Shown piece by piece: positions 1 to 11,931 of a stretch of DNA of 64,000 nt (within the stretch, counting starts at the first letter, position 1; each line of letters starts with the position of its first letter). The position numbers were made by a program, and so were the translations under genes. Below the pieces are notes generated by a model that worked only from the letters and a program-made list of their open reading frames with translations, had not been told where the DNA came from and made no database searches. The stretch comes from Parietaria judaica (Eukaryota > Streptophyta > Magnoliopsida > Rosales > Urticaceae): contig OX940861.1 in the NCBI GenBank assembly GCA_954871525.1, positions 42,421,201 to 42,485,200 on the forward strand. Reading direction: 5' to 3'.

Positions 1-74
1 ATGCCCGTCGGCAAGCGATATATCCGTAAATTGGAGAGTGCGAAACGATATCGATATCGATATTTAGAACCTTG
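1..74. mobile_element. Right end of a hAT-like element (partial)
   Basis: The stretch ends in GAACCTTG at 67-74 after a run of CGATATCGATAT. The same GAACCTTG end, with CGAT-rich interior, closes the complete element at 26528-27532. The left end lies outside the window, so no target-site duplication can be tested. Confidence 0.3.
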
Positions 75-2638
75 GTGATAACCATCAAATGATGTTTTTT
101 TTTTTTTAAATGTTACCTACCCCTTATTAATCATCTTTTTGAAATTTACTAAACTAACCTATTCAATCAAATCCCGCTTTTAAAAATTTAAAATACTACA
201 CTTCAAAATTGTAATGATAAATCAACAATGCTCAAACAAAAACCAAATATTCTATTTTTGTTATGTTATTTGGTGTGAAAATGTTTCATTCTATAAGATG
301 ACCTATTCATAGAATTTTGTCTTATCTAAAATGGTGTTTCGTTGATGCCCTCTCATTTCATAGGAAAACGGTCCATGAAAAGATAGCCCTATTTCATTTC
401 ATGGATTTATTGACATTTAAATGCCTTATGGTCTGGTCCATGCTCCTATAGCCTCATTGGCCTTTGTGAAGATAATCTTTTATCTTACTTATTTATTTAT
501 TTATCTTTAATTTTATACGACTACGTAGACTATTTGCTGCCATTGAAACTCTAAATGGAAGACAAAGTTGATAGATTACGCGCTAGATTTCTGTTTGTAT
601 AAATAGCTAAATACGACAAAAGGAATTAAAGAAGGTAATCTCTTTGTAGAAGAAACTATCTTACCTTTTTTTTTTTTTTCAAAAAATCAACTGTACATTT
701 TTATTTTATTTTTGCTCACATATGTTTGGAAAATTTAGTAGGGTTAAGGATTTTTGGTTAAGCTTTGGGAAACTATATTCCCTGTTTTCGACTATGCAAT
801 AATATGAGACCATTTTGAGAGCTAATAATGGTTTTAATTTGAGAATATATCGAAGGAGTATGGAAAAATACCTCTTAGCTGTTTTTAATCTTTATGTGTT
901 GGTTTGAACTTTCAAATAATATGATATGAATATGAATGTAATAAGATGATTCTTATAAAATAGAATAAGAATCATAAGAAAAAAAATAATAATATTATTG
1001 TGTATATAACATGATATTAATGCTAATAATAATATTAACCCATGATATTATGGCATACTATGTATCTTACCTTTAATAGTATATGGAATTATTATAAAAT
1101 TAATTAATCGAGTAGTATAATATATTATTAGAAGTATAATATCATCATAACCACCTATAGTATGGAATAAATATGCATTGGCTAGTTTATTTAGTGATTA
1201 AATTTGGATTTATTTTCTGATTTTTTAAATAAATAAATAATAGAAAAACCTTAATAGAAATTAGTGGAATAAACCATATACTTCCCTAACGATCATAAAT
1301 TGTAGTTAAGAATATAACAACCAATATTTTTCTTCTAGTTACAAAAAAAAAAAACCCTGAATTTTTCTTTTTTAAAATTTATATCTATATATTTCACGAG
1401 TTGATTTGAGTTGCATCTCTTTTTAACACTTGCATACCCCATAAATGACAAGTTGGAAGTTGAAAACAGTTTATGCTCATAAAAATCACAAAAAAGCTAG
1501 TCGTGTCGTGGCAAACATAAGGTCTCACAAGGAACAAAAAGAAACATTGCATTTACACCCAGCTATGTGTCCAACAAATACTCACATCACGTATATAGAT
1601 AGATAGATACAAAGTTTCACTATCAATCCAAGATCACTACTCAGATTCTACTATCACATTTAACGTACAATACGTGTATTTACACAACACATGCATGTGA
1701 GTTTGGTCTTTTTTTAACAGTGAAAGGTGTTTATTAGTTCACTAGTAGTTTTCGTTGCTTTACATGTGGGACAACTTGTACACTAAAATGAGCTTCCTCT
1801 TCACAAATTTATATAATAATAATAAATTAAAATAAATATTGAGGAAGAAATAGTGATATTGATGGCCCAATTTTCATTGGGCCGTGCAAGATATAATAGG
1901 GGACCATATTGGTAATTATCTCGCTATTCCCCACAATCATGTGCTTTGTTGGTATTGGGATAGACATATTCACATTTATACCCTTTCAACATGGATACTT
2001 TGTTGGATGTTTTTTTTTTTTTTTTTTTTTCCGAAACTTTTTTGTTGGATGTTTGTGTCATGCGTAGTCACAATTTTTTTTTTTAATTTATGGATATTTG
2101 CGACATGAGTATACAATTTTGCATTTAGTGTACTGATATATTATCAGCGGTTTTTAGCCGCAATAGTATCTAAAGGTTACAATACAAAATAGATGTTCAA
2201 TTCCGTCCATAACGAATTAACGTTTATTAAACTTGAAACCCGTATATGTCTAGCTAATAAAAGTGTCAAATAATTAATATGTGGAGTTAATGGGACGTGG
2301 ACGGAGTCAAACGTCGACATTGTTTTATGAATTTTGGATACTATAGTCATTAAAAAAATTTGGGAATATCTATTAGCGCATTTAGTAAAAGAAATTATAT
2401 TCATGCCGCAAATATTCATTTTGTTTATTAATATGGAAATTAGTCCATTTACATTAAGAAAAGTTCTCTTTTTCTTTTTCTTGTTTGTCCCCACTAACCA
2501 TGTTCTCTAAATCCATTTCATTTTCAATCAAATTTTCCAACATGAAGATAAAAACAATCAGATTTATTGTTATGCGATTGAGATTTGAGACTCCATATTA
2601 AAGTGCAATCACTAGGTACTTTGACTTTTTCCTCTCTG

Positions 2639-2679
<41 letters not shown>

Positions 2680-2991
2680 TTATTTATTTATTTTTTGGTC
2701 TTTTTCCCCAAATTGAATGACAACAAAGGGTTTCGTTTGTCCAACCATTTGATGGATAATAAGATAATGTGGTCAGTATCATGAAAATTTTAGTATATCA
2801 AGAATAAATAGAAGAAAATTTAGGCTGCTTGAAAATTTACATGTGGTTTTACACTCCTTTTCTTAAGCAAAAAAGATTTGTGTGGAAAATGTATATATTA
2901 GATGTAACCTTATTTGGTTTAGCAGCCAACAAAAGTCTAAGACTGGTCTTACTTTGTGGCTAAACCATTCATACAACAATGGCACAACAAC
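75..2991. other. AT-rich intergenic DNA, no gene seen
   Basis: Very AT-rich sequence with homopolymer runs (for example a T run near 2009-2030). Only short chance open frames are present, with no recognisable protein similarity. I see no RNA gene and no inverted-repeat element with clear ends. Confidence 0.6.
2636..2692. repeat. Compound microsatellite (CT)n(TA)n(TTTA)n
   Basis: A CT dinucleotide run passes directly into a TA run and then into TTTA/TTA units. Simple sequence repeat with no coding potential. Confidence 0.85.
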
Positions 2992-3005
2992 ACTTGGTAA
3001 ACCTT

Positions 3006-3214
3006 ATCGGTAGGCCCGCACGTTAGGTGCCGGTGTATTCCTAAGACTTGCGACGGGGTGGCTAATTGGCTAGCTAAGACCCGATTATCCATGTTACTCT
3101 CGGACTTTTCATCGGACAAATGTTCAAATTGGCTTGTACACCTTGTTATCAAGAGATTCTCTCTTGGATTTAAATGAAAGGATTTGCTTCCATTAAAAAA
3201 AAACAAACAAACAA
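3006..3214 (+). mobile_element. Short non-LTR retroposon (SINE or truncated LINE) with 14-bp TSD
   Basis: A 209-bp segment ends in an A-rich tail (A run then CAAACAAACAA) and is flanked by the exact direct repeat ACTTGGTAAACCTT at 2992-3005 and 3215-3228. An A-rich 3' end plus a 14-bp duplication is the signature of LINE-machinery retroposition, with the plus strand as sense. I see no reliable RNA polymerase III A and B boxes, so a 5'-truncated LINE 3' end is as likely as a SINE. The open frame on the opposite strand is a by-product. Confidence 0.65.
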
Positions 3215-3228
3215 ACTTGGTAAACCTT

Positions 3229-5956
3229 TATTATTTATAAAAATTCCTACAAACAAAAAAGTGATCAAGTTATTTGCCTTCTAGTTTAAACTTTAAGTAA
3301 TAGGAAATATTGCCCTTTTAATTTCGCACGTTAGCGTAAGCGTCAAAGAGTTGAACTCCGATTTTTAAGAGCGTTGTCCTATATGTAAAAGATATAACGG
3401 AAAATTTTAATTTGTACTTAATACCTATTAATGATATTTTTGTTATTTTATTATTTTTCTTCCATCTTTGCAATCTTTTCGTTTCTTTTAGTTTCACAAT
3501 TGCACTATAACTTTATATATTGATCTTTTCCGGTGATTATTTGATAAAAATATATTCCAATAAATTCAGTTTTATCTTTTTTTAACGTGTAAGAGGCATT
3601 CGGTATACGTTACGAAAGTAGAGAATATTATTATATATTAATTTCCAAAAGAATAAAATTCATAACACAAACTACACCAACATACAAAAATTTAAGATGT
3701 ATCAAACTTGCATGCACGAGGTTTTGGTAATCAATCATTAGGTTAAGCTAATAAATCGTTGATTATGTTTTGATAAGATACTTTAGCCAAAAGATGGAAG
3801 CTTCGCATGTCACGTTTGTTCAATAAAGAGGGGTGTTATAGAGTAATAGATAGAGGCTTTGCCTGTCAAGCACTGCAAATGATGATGCTAATTCCACGCC
3901 ATGTGAGTGTGACCCCCATGTGGTGGAGGGCCTCATTTCTACACCTAGTCACCATCAATAAATCTCTTTAATCTACATCAAATGTATATACATTAACCTT
4001 TTCTCTACTACTAGAAAAAAAAAAATCAATAAACCTCTTCTACTACCATTATGTAATTGTAAAGTACCTTGCTTTCAGTTAACCCTAGTTTTTATCATAT
4101 GCTTTGAAATTTGAATGTCATCTCTCTCCAAATTCATTAACTAATTAGAATTGACCAAGGTTTTATGACCCTGTGTCGAAAGGAATGATATATTCATACA
4201 TATATATGATAGTCGTGGTTAATTTTAAGAAAAAGTTACGATAAAAGTAAATAAATCTATGCCGACATAGCGCCAACATGTTATGTGTAAAGTTTTTAGC
4301 GACGTTAATAATATCTAAGCATCAAAAATAACTATCTTCCGACTTTCTTGATTTATATACTTCTTGCGTTAAAGAAAATTATTATATATATGTAGTTCCA
4401 ATTAACTTAATTTTATGCATTTTTTTTATACAAATGTCACTTTTTTTAATCTTTCAATTTTCAAAGGGTTCGAGTCTTTTTCTTTTTTTTTTCTTTTTTT
4501 TTCTTTCTTTTCTTTCTTTTTGACTTAATTTATGGTTCCAAGCTGTCTAACTTCTGACTACAAACTATCATGCCCATGTCAGGCTTACGCACGTTATCCA
4601 TATACAACTCAAGGGCTTAGATTTTTAAACTTTAAATTTTTAAACCTTTTCCATTTCTAAATGTGGATATTATATATAACTTGTATATCAGTTGTATTCC
4701 TGTTTGCATTTGCCATTTGCAATAGCATTTGAGGATAAATGTCATGATATCTTCAGTCAATCATTCGTATACCCAAAAGTAAGAGTCAAATATTGCCAAA
4801 AATATGAGTCGTGTCTAATTTAAATTAAACATTAATGTAATGTTATTGTTGAAATTCCACGATGAAACATGTTACATTAACCATACGCGTACATAATCTA
4901 AAATTAGTGATTCAAAACACTTTGAAAGACCTCATAGATACTATTATACTATGTCTATTTATTCATAGATACTCCGAGTATCTATGGGGCTTTAGGCATT
5001 TTTAAAATTTATCATGAATTTCCTCATAACTCGTTTGTTTTTCGTATTGTTTTTGCTTTGGCTTATAAAGCTACACTAATAGTAGTCATATTTGTTATTG
5101 AAAAAGTTATGGAATTCTAATGAGATAACATATGGATTACCACTTCACATGTAATATTTAATTATTTTATAAATAAAATAATTAAATAAAAGTTTGATTC
5201 CTAGGATATTATGATCTCGATGATCTTGCATTTTAAAAATGAAGGTAATAATTTTAAAATATATCGTATTTATCATGACGAAACACAGTGGATGATGCAC
5301 TTGTTAGTTTGGTGCTCCGAATTCAATTTATCATTGGTGTCTTTCGCATAAGGATTTTACATCGTCTTTTGTGACCTATGATATCTGTTCGAGAGAGAAC
5401 TTTAAGTTTTGCTAGTTCTCTATTTTTTTTATTTTTTATCTTTATTATATGTAAATTTTGATCATGTTTATTTATATTATTTTGAGTTCCTTATTTTCTT
5501 CTTTCCTGTCAATTTAGTTGAAATTTGAGTTTACTTTACTATAATTCGGGTCTCCACTTTTTACTAAAAAAAAAAACTTAAAACTTTGTAGTGCTATAAA
5601 AATTATGAACTAAGTTGATATTTTAGATGTCCTTTTTTTGGCGATCCGAATAGGAATCGGTATCGGTGGTACAATAATTTTTTTTTAATTTGAAAATTTA
5701 AGAACAAAATATATTTCACAAACCAACCTTCTAAATCATTTAAATTGGCGGAATTTTTTTAAATTTTAACTTTCTTTATACTAAACTTTAAAAAATATTT
5801 TAGTTGTGAAATAAATTCATTAATAAGTCATTTACAATTATATAACTAATATTTTTTTACTATTATTTCATACAATATCTATAAGTTATTTATACTAGCA
5901 TAAAATTTAATTGGGATAAACGGTTATCAAGTTCCAAAATTCTACATAAATTTTAT
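3229..5956. other. AT-rich intergenic DNA, no gene seen
   Basis: Contains a long polypyrimidine tract at about 4475-4521 and a short perfect palindrome at 4964-4986 (11-nt arms, single-base centre) inside a slightly longer imperfect hairpin. No open frame of plausible coding quality and no complete element was found. Confidence 0.55.
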
Positions 5957-6049
5957 TATCACTAGTACAAATATGTGATTTGAAGACAGTTTAAAACAGT
6001 CCTTGAAACCTTTGAGGACAGTTTTGAAAAGTGGTTGATAGACGCGTGG

Positions 6050-6790
6050 TACTTTGGTCGCAAATATTTCAGCACATTTGTGAAACGTGGTAGGTAAACA
6101 ACATTAGCCGCGAAGTATTTTGAAACATACCGCGTCTTAAATTATTTCAACATCTCAAAAACGTTGTGGTTCCCCTTTTTTAACCAAAGGATTGCCTCGG
6201 TCTTCATCAACAAAAGCCACGGCTAATACAACGGTGACATAGTTAACATAACCGCGGCTTCTTTTGTGAGCAAATCACTATATACAAACAATAGAACCGC
6301 GGCGTTTTTATTTCAAGAATGTACGATAACTCAGGTACGACAACCGCGGCGTACTGTTAAACTAAACGCCGTGGTGGTGATGTTGGAATACTTGTATCAA
6401 GCCGCGGCTTGTTTTGATAATAGAACATCTAGCTGACTTTTAATATTTGAGTTTTTGTTAAATCTACCGTTGTGCCGGTTGAAATTAGCCATTATTTTAT
6501 TTTTAAATAGGCCGCGGCTTTTATCGAATGAGCCGTGTTATGTACAAAAACGTATCGCTATTATCTACCGCGGCGGCAACTGGAGATATTTGCATTTTGA
6601 GAGTATCTCATACGCCGCGGTCGATATTTATTTCAGCCGTGTTATTTATTTATTAATAGCTGCGGCCTTGTTGATATTACGCCTAGGCTTTTTATTAACG
6701 TTAGTCGGCTCGTTCGGCATGTTGGAACACCGTGCCGCGGCTAGTTTAAAATTATATCAAGTTATTTTATAGTCGTGTCGCGGTCAAATT
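6050..6790. repeat. Left subterminal CCGCGG repeat array of the CACTA element
   Basis: Dispersed copies of a GCCGCGG or ACCGCGG core (about 6297, 6346, 6400, 6511, 6568, 6614, 6735, plus degenerate copies) in an otherwise AT-rich stretch, beginning about 100 bp inside the left terminus. Orientation and spacing vary. In the En/Spm family subterminal repeats bind the element's own protein; that role is inferred here. Confidence 0.7.
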
Positions 6791-7383
6791 TATTACAGTA
6801 CCGTCCCGGAAGGCCCTCGAGCACGCTTGGTAGCCTCCCCCGCGCCCAGGAGCCCTCCCACACAGCGGAAATCCCCCAGAGCGCTCGGTTTCCCCCTCAC
6901 ACGCGCACGCTGGAGCGCCCAAACTAGTTTTACACCTGTAATTAAGCTAGCTTGCCTATATATTCAAAAATTATAAACAAGCCCAGAACAAACACCATTA
7001 CTAAATTGTACATGTACATATAACTCAGTTCTTAACATACCAAACAATTCACTATTCAATACAAATAAGTAGTTAAATACGCCTTCAAGAAAGTACTTAA
7101 ATAGACCTTCACAAATAAAAAGTTTTCTACATATAACTCGCTAATTCGATTCTAAGATCATCAATATCTTTGGTATAATGATAGGTTTTTGCCGATACCT
7201 TCTGTAACCGTGTCTTGCATATATTTCATCACGTAGTATCCGCATTCCGCATTGCCTGGTTGTTTCGCGCAATCCATAAAGAAATCCTTGGATCTTCCTT
7301 GGACAGGTTCTTAGCCGGATGTCTTCTATTCCAAATTTTGATTTATCAACGAATAAAATTCGATTCAAATCATTTTTGTTAGA

Positions 7384-7850
7384 AGTTATATATATATATA
7401 TATATATATTTATATAATACTAAGGAATCAAGTACTACTATAATAATTATTTATAACATAATTCTAATGAGAAACTTACATGGTAATTAGGTATCTCAAA
7501 TGATCGGTTATCTGACCCCATCGTAGTCAATCGTTCTTTCTTCGTCCCCGTGATACTTCTTAATGAATTTCTCTTTCGTTTCCCGTCTTCGGTTGTTCTA
7601 ATCTCCACCCATAACTTATATATATATATATATATATATATAATACTAAGGAATCAAGTACTACTGCAATAATTATATATAACATAATTCTAATGAGAAA
7701 CTTACATGATAATTAGGTATCTCAAATGATCGGTTATCTGACCCCATCGTAGTCAATCGCTCATTCTTCGTCCCCGTGATATTTCCTAATGAATTCCTCT
7801 TTCGTTTCCCGTCTTCGGTTGTTCTCATCTCTACCCAAAACTTAAACCGA
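7384..7850. repeat. Tandem duplication of about 235 bp containing an exon
   Basis: Two near-identical units in direct order, each starting with a TA microsatellite, then ATACTAAGGAATCAAGTACT, then a minus-strand exon (encoding RTTEDGKRKRNSL) and its GTAAGT donor. They differ at only a few positions. The duplication copies one exon plus intron of the accessory gene. Confidence 0.85.
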
Positions 7851-8224
7851 GAATCCCATTCTCCATTTTCGTGAAACTAAAAGACAGATGAAAAATCTGT
7901 TACAAAATTAAACTATAAAATTATGATGACTAAAATTATTTTGGATGACTTACATGTTTTTGATCGAGTGCTCGGTATCTGGCTCGACCTCCGCTAGATG
8001 AGTATTCGACTTGTGCTCGCGCTTTTTTGTTTCGTTCGGAGATTTCACCAATGTAGCTCATGAGCTCGCTACCCACCTTTCCCCAGGGTTGCAACTCTGC
8101 ATCAAATTTATTCGAGCCACATGTTTCTTAACCAATAAGTCAACGACTATATATATCTAATAATAGTGTTATTTAACAAGAATGCATACATAATATTTAA
8201 TGAAATTTTTTTAAACATAATTAA

Positions 8225-8625
8225 TATCGTATAACAATTTAATTAACGCACCGGTACGCTTTGAGGTCCTCGCATAGTCGCGGAGTGGCGATAGACTTTG
8301 TCGTGGTTGCGAAGCTCCTAATTATTTAACAAACCATGCATACATAATATAAATGAAACAAATTGTAAACATAATTAATATCATATAACAATTTAATTAA
8401 CGCATCGGTACGCTTTGAGGTCCTCGCATTGTCACGCGGTGGTGATAGACTTTGTCGTGGTTGCGACGCTCCTAATTATTTAACAACCATGCATACATAA
8501 TATTAATGAAACAAATTGTAAACATAATTAATATTATATAACAATTTAATTAATGCACCGGCACTCTTTGAAGTCGTCGCATTGTCGCGCTTTGCCGATA
8601 GACTTGGTCGTGGTTGCGACGCTAT
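8225..8625. repeat. Triplicated exon-intron unit (about 125 bp)
   Basis: Three direct copies of a unit with a short minus-strand coding block (encoding SQPRQSLSP-type peptides) followed by the same AT-rich intron ending in ACAATTTAATTAACGCA. The copy nearest 8625 carries the presumed start codon exon and is the most diverged. The peptide repeat is Ser/Pro/Arg-rich. Confidence 0.75.
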
Positions 8626-9359
8626 ATACTTCTCTATGTAGTCATCATTGGAATCTTGCGACATGTTGATATCGTGGTACCTAAGACCGTATCATAATTC
8701 ATATCAAATATTTATAAATAATTAAATTCCCATTATCAACTTCACAAATGTTAAATTAACATACTTCACAAAACTTAAAATAACATTCTCTTGAATGACC
8801 TCCTTGGCTTGTAACTCATATCCAAAGGGATATTCCCAATAAACAATAATTAATACCAATAAACAAAAATTATCAACTTCACAAAACTTAAAATAATTAA
8901 AATAACATTCTCAATGAATGAAACCTAAAAACATTCTCAATAAACAATAATTATCAACTCACAAAACTTAAAATAATTGATTAATCCCAATAAACATTCC
9001 TCATAAATGAAACTAATTAATTAACATTCCTAATAAACAAAACTAATTAATTAATCTCATTATCAACTTCACAAATTTAAAATAACATTCCAAATAAACG
9101 AAATATAAATTCCATTCTAAAAAAACAAAACTTTATTCACCAAACCAAAACTAATTAACATTCCCAAAATAATAAGCCTAAAAGACATTCAAAAAAATAA
9201 AACTTGATTCACACATTCAAACCCTAAAAGAGAGAGAGAGAGAAGCCACACAGAGAGAGTGAGAGTACTGGGATAAAGAAAGAGGACTTTCCGACGGCGG
9301 ATATGGCGACGGCAATCCTCTGTGGTAGCGATGGTGGCTGTTGATAGAGGTGCACATCA

Positions 9360-9580
9360 CGGTGTCACGATGAGTCGCGGCCAAATCGTGAAAAACTGCC
9401 AAACTCGAAGTCGCGATGCGTCGCGGTTGGATAGGTCGCGATGCTTCGCAATGCCTCGATGGCGCGCTCCCATTGGACAAGACCAATTCCCTCGCAATGT
9501 TGCTCCGCGTCGCGATAAGTCGCGATTAATCGCGACGTTCCTTCCCGCATCGCGATGCGTCGCGAACACGCCTCACGCAT
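9360..9580. repeat. Cluster of TCGCGA palindromes
   Basis: About 220 bp densely packed with TCGCGA and the wider TCGCGATGCGTCGCGA pattern, inside a GC-rich island bounded by GA-rich purine tracts. All six frames are partly open here because of base composition; none looks like a protein. A separate cluster of the same motif occurs at 33050-33250. Confidence 0.7.
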
Positions 9581-9740
9581 CGCCATGTGCAGCTCTAGCT
9601 GTTGAAGGTGGCCAACACTAGAGAGAGACGGAAAGAGACAAAGAGGGAAAAGAGAGAGAGAAGAAAAAAAAAACAAATGAAGAAAAAGGAGGAAAAAGTG
9701 AAATAAATGTTGGTAAGCTATAAAAGTCGCGGCCACATAA

Positions 9741-11040
9741 CAAACTGTCTCGGCTTTAATTACGTGGATCCACAGAAACTATGGACTCATAAACTTGTAG
9801 AGGAAGAAAAACTTAACGCCGCAGCTACAATATAATATATATCTAGCAGACATGGCCAAATAATATATAGTAAATTAAATGATAAATCACTAGTTCGCTT
9901 TCTAACACAAAATAAAGAAGTGGGCCGGACTATACAATATTATACATAAAATAAATTGAAACGGTCAAATACGTCATTGCGTACTCTAAACGTGATCGAA
10001 TAATTAACACAATATTAATCCAACAATAATATATAACGGCTAATAATTTTACGTTTTTGTAGTATACTAGTGTGGTTTCTGGCCGTTTAGGATTTGAATC
10101 CTCCACATCAGGGCTTTTGCAATAACTTTTATTTTTCTTTAATTTAACGATATAAGTTTTATAAATCTATATATATAGTAATTACCATAGTATATATATA
10201 TATATATATAGTTAAGTAAATATTAATTATAAATAATAAAAACGTACGGATTTTATTTTATCATTATTTAATAAACAACGTCTTGATTATTTATTATAAG
10301 GGTTTAGAGGAAGTACACGATCAAACTATATATATATATAGCTATTTAATAAGGTAAAATAAATAATTATAAATATATATCATTCAACAATAATATTAGT
10401 TGAAATTAAACGGTTCAGTAATACTTTGAAAAGAAATTAGTTGAAACGATTAAATAGTAAACTTTGCGCTCGTACGGATATCTTACCAAATTAATTATTA
10501 AACCATGGGTGATATATATATATATATACACGTTGAAATAAAATTATAATGTAAAGTACGGGGGATGATCCGTTGTAAAGTTCGATTACTCGATGAGTTA
10601 AGTACCCCAGCCGAGGTATGTCCTACGTGGCATGCCAAAGGACCGCGGTTTTCATACCATAATGCGGCTTATATAATATTACCGCTCCGTAAAGCATAAA
10701 AGCTAAACCTAAACCCTAAATCCTTAAACATCACGCCGCGGTTAATCATGGTTGCTTTTCCGAAAGGCCTTAAACCTCAAACCCTAAAACATCAAGATGC
10801 AATTAATCATGCTTTGTTGCAAACATCTTTACTAACAAAAAAAAAATCAATTTATAATATCGAGAATATTAAAATATCAATATTAAGAATATTAAGAGAG
10901 ACTATTATGATTTAAAAAGATTTTATTATAGTACCAATGTCAGAAATATTAAAAAGCCCGATGATATTAAAGATAAATGACAACAACAAATGTAATTTTA
11001 TCTTTTTATTTATAGTGATTTTATAATTATTTATGTAATT
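9741..11040. other. AT-rich interior of the CACTA element, no gene
   Basis: Mainly AT-rich DNA with several TA microsatellites (for example about 10192-10211) and isolated CCGCGG motifs near 10663 and 10736. An ACTAGTG string near 10072 could be a second CACTA-like right end, but it shares only eight terminal bases with the outer ends. No coding sequence recognised. Confidence 0.5.
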
Positions 11041-11395
11041 TTTTATATTGAATTATTAATTTATATATCACTTGGGACCTTTATACTTACTAAAAAAATT
11101 ATTATCTTATAAATTTAGCGAATTATTAATTTAGCTAGTTAGGTCCGAGTCGGGAACGAACAAAAATATTATTTAATCGCGACTATTAAATTATAGAGTA
11201 TTAATTTATAGAGGTTATACTGTATATCACTTGCGACGACCTCTTATATACTTTCTAAAAAAATTATTATCCTTATAAATTTAGCAAATTATTAATTTAG
11301 CTAGTTAGGCCCCAGTCGGGAGCGGACAAAAATATTATTTAATTAATCGCGACTATTAATTTAATCGAGTTTTAAATTATTTAATCGCGACTATA
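11041..11395. repeat. Two-copy tandem repeat of about 180 bp
   Basis: Two diverged direct copies (about 11041-11215 and 11217-11395). They share AATTATTAATTTAGCTAGTT, an AGTCGGGA[AG]CG[AG]ACAAAAATATT segment and TTAATCGCGACTATTAA. No coding potential; part of the CACTA interior. Confidence 0.75.
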
Positions 11396-11864
11396 TATAC
11401 TATTTATTTATAGAGGCTCTATGTACTATATATTTTTTAAATAAAAAAAAATAGTGTTCGGAAACCCTAACTGCTTACATGCCGCGGCTGTGTTCATACA
11501 TTCTTTATATATTGATGAACATTACCGTGGTTTGATAGTGAATATGCCATTTTTTCAACTATGAAACCGCGTTGATTCTCAAAATGGTCACTAATGATAG
11601 CTATCGCGATATTAAATGGGATTAAATAACCCTAATGATGATAAACTCCAATAATACTGAAAATTGATGACAAATCCAGCCCTTTATATCACATCACAAT
11701 TAAGATTGACTCAGGCCTGGACGACGTGATGGATTGAATGTACGAGTAAACCCTAACTAATCCAAATTCCATATAGACATTTGTCCTAAGCATGAAGAAA
11801 GTTGAATACCCCCACGAACTAATTCAGTTCAAGCCGCGGTGTATAACTCCATATGTCGCGAGTG

Positions 11865-11870
11865 TATAAA
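11865..11870 (+). promoter_or_regulatory. TATA box of the F-box ORF
   Basis: TATAAA within GTGTATAAAGTGAG, 62 bp upstream of the ATG at 11932 and followed by a pyrimidine-rich leader. A CCGCGG motif lies about 30 bp further upstream, so an element-specific binding motif abuts the presumed core promoter. Confidence 0.5.
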
Positions 11871-11931
11871 GTGAGAGAAGCCATCTCTCTCCGATCAACG
11901 ATCAGCCTCTCTTTTCTTTTCAAATATTACA

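Larger units (their letters stand above)
7161..8664 (-). pseudogene. CACTA accessory gene (tnpA/En-Spm-like) ending in a Ulp1-type protease motif
   Basis: Read on the minus strand, a plausible start lies at 8664 (begins MSQDSNDD) and several short exons with GTAAGT donors follow. One exon (about 8097-7954) encodes a basic segment containing SERNKKARAQVEYSSGGRA, reminiscent of the conserved N-x-x-R/K...G region of plant En/Spm-type second-ORF proteins. The last exon contains QPGNAECGYYVMKYMQD at about 7215-7265 and stops at 7163-7161; the (Q)...N-x-ECGYYVM pattern is the catalytic-cysteine motif of Ulp1-family (C48) cysteine proteases. CACTA and MULE elements of plants are known to carry Ulp1-like domains. 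The His and Asp of a Ulp1 triad are not found and exons are tandemly duplicated, so the gene looks decayed. The ECGYYVM motif is the firm part; the exon chain is inference. Confidence 0.55.

Noticed and set aside
9217..9736. Several overlapping frames of 70-123 residues
   Set aside because: All arise from the TCGCGA cluster and purine-rich flanks; both strands are open at once and no domain is recognisable.
10050..10072. Second CACTA right end at ACTAGTG
   Set aside because: Shares only about eight terminal bases with the outer ends, has no target duplication with any left end, and the subterminal array is not next to it.
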